Under the pieces are notes generated by a model, which was not told where the DNA came from, did not search any database, and worked only from the letters and a program-made list of their open reading frames with translations. From an uncultured Prevotellaceae bacterium (lineage in GTDB: Bacteria; Bacteroidota; Bacteroidia; Bacteroidales; Bacteroidaceae): DNA of 64,000 nucleotides. Each line of letters starts with the position of its first letter. The stretch's first letter is position 1. Both the position numbers and the translations under genes were made by a program. Location: the NCBI GenBank assembly GCA_902782305.1, contig CACZMV010000004.1, forward strand, positions 62,001-126,000, written 5' to 3'. Below are positions 42,614 through 49,506 of the stretch, in pieces.

Positions 42614-43276
42614 ATGAAAAAGATTATATCAATAATAGCCCTCGCTTTGGTGGGCTTACATGTCCAGGCACAATCATTGTGGGATAAGTCAGCACCCGAT
42701 GATCGCTTGACTTTTGGACTACGTGCTGGTGTCAACTTTGCCACAACCGATGCAGACGAGGCCAATTCAACCGTTACCCACTATCATATTGGTCTGGCTG
42801 TAGACTATAATATCATTAAGAGTTTCTCTATTAGTTCTGGACTGTATATAGTTGAAAAGGGCTTTAAAGGCAACTACCCTGAGTTGACCCGAACAGTCAC
42901 TGCAGCATACACCGACACCAAGTCGAACCTGACTGCCACTTATCTGCAGATTCCTGTTATGGCTTCCTGGCGCATCGAAGCCCCATCAGGCGTGCAATTC
43001 CACATAAACGTAGGTCCCTATTTTGCCTTTGGCATTGGCGGTAGTGCTGTTTATAAGCCATACGACATGACTTATGCCCGTGAGTACGACCAGGACACCT
43101 TTGGTGACAAGGGATTTTGGTTGCGCAATGATGTGGGCATCAAGGCCGGTATTGGCGTGCTGATTAAAAAAGCATATGCAGAGGTCAGCTATGACTACGG
43201 CCTCAAGAACGTGGCTAAGGTGTATGGCGACTTCCATACTAGGAATGTAAACATGACGATAGGTTGTAACTTTTAA
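42614..43276 (+). CDS. Outer-membrane beta-barrel (porin-family) protein 2
   Basis: A 220-residue paralogue of the previous gene: LWDKSAPDDRLTFGLRAGVN, YHIGLAVDYNIIKSFSISSGLYIV, LQIPVMASWRI, FHINVGPYFAFGIGG and C-terminal MTIGCNF. Signal peptide ends VQAQS. It lies 12 nt after the first copy and 8 nt before the caspase-like gene, so one transcript likely covers all four genes. Confidence 0.85.
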   Translation: MKKIISIIALALVGLHVQAQSLWDKSAPDDRLTFGLRAGVNFATTDADEANSTVTHYHIGLAVDYNIIKSFSISSGLYIVEKGFKGNYPELTRTVTAAYTDTKSNLTATYLQIPVMASWRIEAPSGVQFHINVGPYFAFGIGGSAVYKPYDMTYAREYDQDTFGDKGFWLRNDVGIKAGIGVLIKKAYAEVSYDYGLKNVAKVYGDFHTRNVNMTIGCNF

Positions 43277-43284
43277 GAAGAACT

Positions 43285-44661
43285 ATGAAACTTAGAACCG
43301 CAAAAAGTCTATTCACTACCATCATCGTATTGGGCATGTCCTTTCAAGGGCATGCCGCAGTACGTATGACTACGGGGGGTGTGCAATATACCAGCACCAA
43401 CGATCACGACGTAACAGCATGTCTGACCGTTAAGGCGATTGGAGACGTTGATATTCAGGAAATCATCATGATTAAAGGCAAACGCTATACGACGACGTGT
43501 GTAGGCGAGGCTTTCTTCAAGAAGAACGAATATCTTACCAGTATCAACATTCCCAATTCTGTCACAAAGATAGATAAGAATGCTTTTCGCGGTTGCTATA
43601 ATCTGTCAAAAGTCATTATTCCAGACACTCCATGTGACATTGATGCGAGTGCCTTTGAGGGATGCCTGTCCATATCAACGATACGGACACAGTCAAAAGG
43701 AGGAAAAACAGACTATCTGCTTGCTGTCATTGATAAATCAAATCCCTATTTCAGCAAGAAAGACGTGATTGAAAGCGAGCAGGAAACAGAAGTTACGCAA
43801 GTAGTAAGAAGCACTCCTAGCAACCCTGCACACAGCATCGCTGAGAACAAAGCCGAGCCAAGGCTTTCAGACGAGGAAAATGTTGATGCAAATATACCTC
43901 AAGTGAAAGTCAAGAATGAGAATACCTTCGTTCTGGTCATTGGTAACGAGAACTACAAGCGTCTTGCACCCGTTCCGTATGCAACAAATGATGCGAGGGT
44001 TTTCGCAGCATATTGTGAGAAGACATTGGGTATTCCTAAAACCAACATTGACGTACTTCCAGATGCCACCCAAGGCGATCTTCGTCACGGCATCAACACA
44101 TTAGTCAACCGTCTGGAGGCTTTTCATGGAGAAGCCAAAGCCATCGTGTATTACGCTGGTCATGGTATTCCTGATGAAAAAGAAAAGACGGCTTATCTAC
44201 TTCCTGTCGATGGTTTCGCCACTGATGTGGAAAGTGGATATAGCTTGGAGAAACTATATAAGACGCTGGGGGAAACGGCATCACAACAAGTGGTAGTATT
44301 TTTGGATGCGTGTTTCAGTGGAGCCAAGCGAGATGGCGAGATGCTAGCCTCAGCACGTGGCGTAGCCATTCGTGTCAAGAAGTCGACACCTCCTGGCAAA
44401 CTCCTTGTCTTCTCTGCTGCAACAGGTAACGAAACCGCTATCTGCGATAAGGACAGACATCATGGGGTATTCACCTATTATCTGCTGAAATGCCTGCGCG
44501 ACCACAAGGGTAAAGTAAAGTTTGGCGACCTGTCTGCATACGTAACGGATATGGTGAGAAAAAGAAGTGTCATCATCAATAGTGGTAAGATTCAAACCCC
44601 CACTGTTATCCCTTCAACATCAATGAGTAGCGATTGGCAAGAAGTTGAAATAAACAAATGA
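43285..44661 (+). CDS. Secreted LRR-caspase (peptidase C14 family) protein
   Basis: A 458-residue protein with a signal peptide ending GHAAV. Residues about 55-135 form BspA-like leucine-rich repeats (SINIPNSVTKIDKNAFRGC). After a linker, residues 213-450 are a caspase-fold peptidase: FVLVIGNENYKRLAPVPYAT, catalytic His293 in YYAGHG and Cys343 in DACFSG, then SAATGNETAICD. Both catalytic residues are present, so activity is plausible, with specificity unknown. A secreted caspase-like protein in an operon with two outer-membrane barrels and a BACON lipoprotein is unusual. Confidence 0.88.
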   Translation: MKLRTAKSLFTTIIVLGMSFQGHAAVRMTTGGVQYTSTNDHDVTACLTVKAIGDVDIQEIIMIKGKRYTTTCVGEAFFKKNEYLTSINIPNSVTKIDKNAFRGCYNLSKVIIPDTPCDIDASAFEGCLSISTIRTQSKGGKTDYLLAVIDKSNPYFSKKDVIESEQETEVTQVVRSTPSNPAHSIAENKAEPRLSDEENVDANIPQVKVKNENTFVLVIGNENYKRLAPVPYATNDARVFAAYCEKTLGIPKTNIDVLPDATQGDLRHGINTLVNRLEAFHGEAKAIVYYAGHGIPDEKEKTAYLLPVDGFATDVESGYSLEKLYKTLGETASQQVVVFLDACFSGAKRDGEMLASARGVAIRVKKSTPPGKLLVFSAATGNETAICDKDRHHGVFTYYLLKCLRDHKGKVKFGDLSAYVTDMVRKRSVIINSGKIQTPTVIPSTSMSSDWQEVEINK

Positions 44662-44674
44662 GCTTAAGGAAAAC

Positions 44675-44694
44675 GCAAATGGTACACAAGTTTG
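44675..44694. repeat. 20-nt sequence repeated before the ATPase gene
   Basis: GCAAATGGTACACAAGTTTG occurs here and again at 48219-48238, where it forms the left half of a long palindrome. Confidence 0.75.
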
Positions 44695-44765
44695 GACATA
44701 AAGGTGCCAAGCACCATGTTACACAAACATAGGAACTGTGCGTCAGAGTTACTCTTGACGTCGTC

Positions 44766-44898
44766 GATATACGCTTTCGACATCAAAGATATACGCTCTT
44801 TACATCAAACATATACGCTTCTTACACTAAAGATATAGGCTTCTTGCATGCAACATAGCCTATATGTTCATCGTGGATATAGGCTCCGCACCATGTCC
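44766..44898. repeat. Tandem array of 22-nt units
   Basis: Four close units start at 44766, 44788, 44810 and 44832 (type GATATACGCTCTTTACATCAAA, here in two parts: GATATACGCT and TTACATCAAA). Two degenerate ones follow to about 44898. The last units merge into the duplicated control region. A stretch of similar but fewer units lies at 40296-40335. A two-turn helical period suggests a protein-binding array. Confidence 0.7.
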
Positions 44899-45069
44899 GC
44901 ATAGGCTCCGCTGATGCCAAAAATTATATCCCGCTTAACGAAAAATTTCTTCCTGTTAACCACACTAATGTCCGTCCTTTGCATTCTTTTACTTTTCGTA
45001 TTTGCATGATATTTGTATTTTCACTATCTTTGTCATCAAAATATTACTCATTCTAAAATTGCTACAATT
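44862..45069 (+). promoter_or_regulatory. Duplicated control region, copy 2, with promoter
   Basis: Counterpart of 40307-40512. TTTG at 45001-45004 and TATCTTTG at 45025-45032 are 20 nt apart, and the leader after the box is nearly identical to copy 1. It drives the sorting-domain protein and the M64 peptidase genes. Confidence 0.8.
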
Positions 45070-45543
45070 ATGAAGAAAATCTATTATCTATTACTTTGTT
45101 GTCTTTCTACCATTGGTATTTGGGCACAACCATCATCCAAATACAGTCTTGTAGTGGAGATGGCAAATGGCAGCACACAAACATTTCAATTGAGTACTCG
45201 GCCTAACGTGACTTTTCAAGACAATCAGTTTGTTATTTTACAAGCTGGATCTAATGTAGAGTTTTCGATGGACAATGTTTCCAGCTTTTACTTTGTTGAC
45301 AGTAACACTGGTGTGGAATCATTAAGAAATGACGAAGTTACTGTTAGCTATGATGGTCAAAACATAGTAGTTTCCGGAGCAACAAAGGGGGTTCTGGTTA
45401 CAAATCTCGAAGGTATAGCTCAACATTGCAAGGCGACTCGTGTCAATGACAATCTATTGTCTGTTTCTCTTGAAAATCTCCCTTCTGGAGTATATGTAGT
45501 GTCAATAGGCAAGAATCAGAACTTTAAAATCGTGAAGAAATGA
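45070..45543 (+). CDS. Small secreted protein with type IX sorting-like C-terminus
   Basis: A 157-residue protein. A signal peptide (ending IWAQP) and a beta-rich middle (SLVVEMANGSTQTFQLSTRP) are followed by a C-terminal region ENLPSGVYVVSIGKNQNFKI and VKK, like type IX secretion sorting domains. The ATG at 45070 lies after the promoter. Its stop overlaps the ATG of the next gene, so the two are translationally coupled. The same ANG/TNG-x-x-x motif plan (VVEMANGSTQT versus VVEQTNGLSDI) opens the mature part of the next protein. Confidence 0.75.
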   Translation: MKKIYYLLLCCLSTIGIWAQPSSKYSLVVEMANGSTQTFQLSTRPNVTFQDNQFVILQAGSNVEFSMDNVSSFYFVDSNTGVESLRNDEVTVSYDGQNIVVSGATKGVLVTNLEGIAQHCKATRVNDNLLSVSLENLPSGVYVVSIGKNQNFKIVKK

Positions 45544-48143
45544 AAAAACATATCTTTATCACCTTATTAATACTATTGGGCTTTGTGTCTAAGGTTTTTG
45601 CCCAGACTGATGCTCTTGTTGTGGAACAGACTAATGGCTTGTCCGATATAGTTGCTGTCAGTACTAATGTACGTATAATGAACAATGGTGATGCAACAAT
45701 TACGATTAAAGACGGCGACAAGGTATTGACAACATATAATCGCGCAGAAGTGAAACGCATCGCATTTGATGATAAGACTGTGCTGACTGATAGTGTAGAA
45801 AGAGCAGCCCTCATAGCATTATATAAAGCTACTGATGGCGATAACTGGAAAGATAATACCAACTGGTGTAGTGACAAACCCATAACTGAATGGAAAGGAA
45901 TATCGTATAACGATGCACTACATTTATATGATATTTACCTTTTGAATAACAATTTGATTGGCATTATCCCTATGGAAATAGGAAACTTAACCAGCGTGGG
46001 TAGGCTTAATTTGAGTGGAAATGTAAACATCAGTGGTCCTATCCCTACCTCAATTGGTAGAATGGCCGAACTTAAGTATTTGAGTCTGTCTTCGTGTCAA
46101 GTAACTGGTCAAATCCCCAAGGAAATTGCCAATCTTTCCAAGCTTGAAGAACTCGGATTATGGAGCAATAAATTAACAGGTGAAATACCTAAAGAATTAG
46201 GCAATATGCCAAATTTGACATTCATTGATTTGCGTGCAAATAGTTTATCTAGCGCTATTCCGCCAGAATTAGGTAATCTGGAGAATCTTACAATATTACG
46301 TCTTAACGGAAACCAATTGTCAGGTGAAATACCTAAAGAATTAGGAAATCTAACAAAGCTTAGAGATATTGATTTTTCACAAAACAATCTATCTGGACAA
46401 ATTCCAGAGTCTTTTAACAACTTGACAGGGCTGATTCGGAAGTATGATTACGGAGGCAGAGAAGGTAATTACTTCAATTTAAAAACACGGAGTAACAACT
46501 TGTCTGGTTCTGTACCGTCTTTGTTTTCTGAAAGTCCAGACTGGGTACATGAGTGGTGGTACCTTTTGGCTTACAATAGAAAATACAATTTAGAACAGGA
46601 TGTTTACGTACCTGCCCAACAATTTCGCGTAACAGACCTCGATGGGAATATTATCGACTCAAAAGAGACTTTCCCAAAAAATAAGTACACTGCTATTTTC
46701 TGTTGGGCAACATGGTGTGGATACTCTAATGCGATAATGGCAAATTTGATTCCACTCTATGAGAAATATAAAGACTATGGATTCGATGTGATTGGTGTCA
46801 CACAAAATGGGGGGGCAAATGAGACAGAAGAAGATGTGCGTAAATACATTGCTGACAAAGGGATCAAGTGGCGAAATATTTATGCTACAGCTGACAATAA
46901 TTTTAATTACCAAGGTTCAATGAGGGGGAATACCAATTATTTCTATCCTGGAGGAAATACCCCAGACTTCACAATTGTCGATAGCAATGGAAGAGTTGTT
47001 TTCTATGATGAAATCAATGAGCGTTCCAGCATTGGTGATTTCCTTAAGGAACGACTTGGTGAAGGTGGCAATGTGGAAGTTTATGAGTCCACCGATTTCT
47101 CTGCAGATGGTAAGAAAGCCATAATACAGTCTGCTACTACAGACAAAGATATCAAGGTTGTCATTATGGGCGATGGTTTCTCTGACCGCATGATTGCAAA
47201 TGGCAAGTACGAAGAAACCATGAATAAGGCATGTAATGCACTGTTTACCACGAAGATAGCCCAAAGTTTCAAAAACCGCTTTACTGTCGTCAGCGTGACA
47301 ACCGTTTCAAAGAATGAAGTCTTTAGTGATAACACCTCTACAGCACTCGATTGTTATAATAATGAAAAGGGAATAGGAGGAAACCACGCAAAGGTGCTTC
47401 AGTATGCTAAGGATGCCATCGGAGAGGAAAATATGGACGATGCCGTAATAATAGTTGTACTTAATAGTGAATTGGCATCAGGTGGTGAACATGGTGGAGT
47501 TTGTTATATGTACCAACCAGAACAAACAAATACTTGGGGAAGTGGAACATCAATTTCGTATGTACCTAATATGACAGGTAATGGCGGTTTATTCGATGTT
47601 ACTTCATTTGAAACGGTACTTAGTCATGAGGCTATAGGTCATGGCTTTGCCAAACTAGGAGATGAGTATGTAACCAAGGAAATGGAAATACCATCTAATG
47701 AAAAAGCCAACAAACAGGCTGAAGCGTTGAAAGGATGGTGGAAGAATGTTGACTTTACAAATGATCCTGAACAAGTAAAATGGTGCACATTTATTCATGA
47801 CGATAATTATGCTAATGAAAACATTGGAGTGTATGAGGGTGGATTGACCTATCGAAATGGTGTTTATCGTCCAACACCAAACAGTCTAATGGGATCGAAT
47901 GCTACAGACTTTAATGCACCAAGCCGTCAGGCAATATGGTATCGCATTAATAAGCTAACGCAAGGTGACAGTTGGGAGGGAAGTTACGAGGACTTCGTAA
48001 CATACGATATGACCTTAAAGTCCTCATCGGCTCCAACCAAAGAAACAACTCCTAACCGTGCTATAAGAAATGAAAGGTCTCAGTCTGAATACAAGAGTGC
48101 TCCACCAGTGATAAAGAATATCACATGGCGTGAAGAGAAATAG
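45540..48143 (+). CDS. Secreted LRR-thioredoxin-M64 metallopeptidase
   Basis: An 867-residue multidomain protein with signal peptide ending VFAQ. Plant-like leucine-rich repeats occupy about 100-300 (IPKELGNLTKLRDIDFSQNN). A thioredoxin-fold domain follows, about 360-500, with WATWCGYS (Cys393, no second Cys at the CxxC position). The M64 (IgA-peptidase-like) domain fills the rest: VVIMGDGFSDR, and HEAIGHGFAKLGDEY with a six-residue HExxxH zinc motif (His696, Glu697, His701) and the downstream Asp-Glu. It probably cleaves an extracellular protein; the substrate is unknown. The gene is distinctly AT-rich against the flanking carbohydrate genes. Confidence 0.85.
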   Translation: MKKHIFITLLILLGFVSKVFAQTDALVVEQTNGLSDIVAVSTNVRIMNNGDATITIKDGDKVLTTYNRAEVKRIAFDDKTVLTDSVERAALIALYKATDGDNWKDNTNWCSDKPITEWKGISYNDALHLYDIYLLNNNLIGIIPMEIGNLTSVGRLNLSGNVNISGPIPTSIGRMAELKYLSLSSCQVTGQIPKEIANLSKLEELGLWSNKLTGEIPKELGNMPNLTFIDLRANSLSSAIPPELGNLENLTILRLNGNQLSGEIPKELGNLTKLRDIDFSQNNLSGQIPESFNNLTGLIRKYDYGGREGNYFNLKTRSNNLSGSVPSLFSESPDWVHEWWYLLAYNRKYNLEQDVYVPAQQFRVTDLDGNIIDSKETFPKNKYTAIFCWATWCGYSNAIMANLIPLYEKYKDYGFDVIGVTQNGGANETEEDVRKYIADKGIKWRNIYATADNNFNYQGSMRGNTNYFYPGGNTPDFTIVDSNGRVVFYDEINERSSIGDFLKERLGEGGNVEVYESTDFSADGKKAIIQSATTDKDIKVVIMGDGFSDRMIANGKYEETMNKACNALFTTKIAQSFKNRFTVVSVTTVSKNEVFSDNTSTALDCYNNEKGIGGNHAKVLQYAKDAIGEENMDDAVIIVVLNSELASGGEHGGVCYMYQPEQTNTWGSGTSISYVPNMTGNGGLFDVTSFETVLSHEAIGHGFAKLGDEYVTKEMEIPSNEKANKQAEALKGWWKNVDFTNDPEQVKWCTFIHDDNYANENIGVYEGGLTYRNGVYRPTPNSLMGSNATDFNAPSRQAIWYRINKLTQGDSWEGSYEDFVTYDMTLKSSSAPTKETTPNRAIRNERSQSEYKSAPPVIKNITWREEK

Positions 48144-48223
48144 CAATTGTGTCAAGGTCTCTATTTCCTCTTAAATAGGTATATTGGAAGGCATATCCTC
48201 TCCAATTTCCTAAAAAATGCAAA

Positions 48224-48260
48224 TGGTACACAAGTTTGTGGTCCACAAGTTTGTGTACCA
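48224..48260. promoter_or_regulatory. 37-nt palindrome over the promoter of the ATPase gene
   Basis: Two 18-nt arms (TGGTACACAAGTTTGTGG and CCACAAGTTTGTGTACCA) flank one central base with two mismatched positions per arm pairing. The right arm covers the -33 TTTG (48250-48253). It reads as an operator. Confidence 0.75.
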
Positions 48261-48281
48261 GCGTTTTTTTTTGTATATTTG
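48250..48281 (+). promoter_or_regulatory. Promoter of the ATPase gene
   Basis: TTTG at 48250-48253 and TATATTTG at 48274-48281 are 20 nt apart, 25 nt before the ATG at 48307. Confidence 0.75.
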
Positions 48282-48306
48282 TGCCCAAATAGTTAAGAAC
48301 AGACTT

Positions 48307-49434
48307 ATGAAAAGAGCTTTTGTTTATGGTATTTCTGTTGAAGGAGAGAACTTTACCGACAGAGTAAAGGAAACCAAACGCTTGAAGTTGAACTTCGAGA
48401 ATGGCATGAATGTCATTCTGATTTCTCCCCGCAGAATGGGTAAGAGTTCGATAGTGAAGAAGGTAAAATCGGAAATGTCAAATCCTGAGATAAAAGTGGT
48501 TTATATGGACATCTACGATTGCCGTAGCGAGTATGATTTTTATAATCGCTTTGCCACGGTACTGTTGAAAGAAACTGCCTCTAAAACAGAACATATTATT
48601 GAGAATATCAAGCGATTCCTGGTACGACTGACTCCCAAGATTTCATTCTCACCTGAGCCTATGTCGGATTTTTCTCTGTCATTGGGTATTACCCCTCAGA
48701 ACTATCAGCCAGAAGAAATACTACAGTTGCCAGAGTTGATAGCCAAGGAGCAGGGCAAACACATCGTAGTATGTATTGATGAATTCCAGCAAATTGGGGA
48801 AATTCCTGATTCGCTAACCATTCAGAAACGTATACGAGGCGTTTGGCAACATCAGCAGAACGTGTCTTATTGCTTATTTGGCAGTAAAAAGCATCTGATG
48901 ACCAAGCTGTTCCAGAATCGCAAAATGCCTCTCTATCAGTTTGGCGAGATGATGTATTTAGAGAAGATTTCTACTGACGACTGGGTGCCGTTCATCCAGT
49001 CGCGCTTCGAATCCCAAGGGAAAAGGATATCTGAAGATTTTGCGGTAAGAATATGTGAAACGGTAGAGAATTGTTCATCATACGTTCAGCAGTTGGCATG
49101 GAATGTCTTAGCAGAAACAGAGAATGGGGTAACAGAACAAGACTTCAACAATGGTGTAGAGCTATTAATGACTCAGTGTTCTGGACTATTTCAGGAGCAA
49201 TTACAAGGGCTGACATCCTATCAGATGAACTTTATTCGCGCCATTTGCAACGGAGTACATTCTGACTTTGGAAGTAAAGAAGTACTCGAAGAATACCATT
49301 TAGGCAGCAAGTCAAACATCTCGCGCCTAAGAGAATCGTTACTCGATAAAGAAATAATAGAAACAAATGCAGAAGGTGTCTATCTCGAAGACCCCATATT
49401 CAGAATATGGTTCAAACGAGAATATATGAAATAG
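48307..49434 (+). CDS. AAA-type ATPase of the archaeal-ATPase-like family
   Basis: A 375-residue cytoplasmic protein. Walker A is SPRRMGKSS (about 40-48), Walker B is HIVVCIDEFQQI, sensor region CLFGSKKHLM, and a C-terminal winged helix (YQMNFIRAICNGVHSDFGSK, LGSKSNISRLRESLLDKEII, EDPIFRIWF). This family is present in many copies in Prevotella-like genomes, with unknown function; related STAND-like ATPases have been linked to mobile DNA and defence. The ATG at 48307 follows a strong promoter and operator-like palindrome. It stands alone. Confidence 0.85.
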   Translation: MKRAFVYGISVEGENFTDRVKETKRLKLNFENGMNVILISPRRMGKSSIVKKVKSEMSNPEIKVVYMDIYDCRSEYDFYNRFATVLLKETASKTEHIIENIKRFLVRLTPKISFSPEPMSDFSLSLGITPQNYQPEEILQLPELIAKEQGKHIVVCIDEFQQIGEIPDSLTIQKRIRGVWQHQQNVSYCLFGSKKHLMTKLFQNRKMPLYQFGEMMYLEKISTDDWVPFIQSRFESQGKRISEDFAVRICETVENCSSYVQQLAWNVLAETENGVTEQDFNNGVELLMTQCSGLFQEQLQGLTSYQMNFIRAICNGVHSDFGSKEVLEEYHLGSKSNISRLRESLLDKEIIETNAEGVYLEDPIFRIWFKREYMK

Positions 49435-49506
49435 GACGCACATCCAAATGCTGATGACATCACCCCTGCATAAACGTCTTTAAAATAAATAATGTATAGC
49501 TATACG

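Noticed and set aside
44766-44898. Possible CRISPR array
   Set aside because: Units are contiguous at 22 nt with no spacers, and no cas genes are present.
46109-46420. Nucleotide repeats in the LRR part of the M64 peptidase gene
   Set aside because: Explained by the leucine-rich protein repeat (LGNL...GEIPKEL), not a separate DNA repeat.
49494-49505. GTATAGCTATAC palindrome before the first GH2
   Set aside because: Perfect but only 12 bp and single copy in the window; not enough to call an operator.
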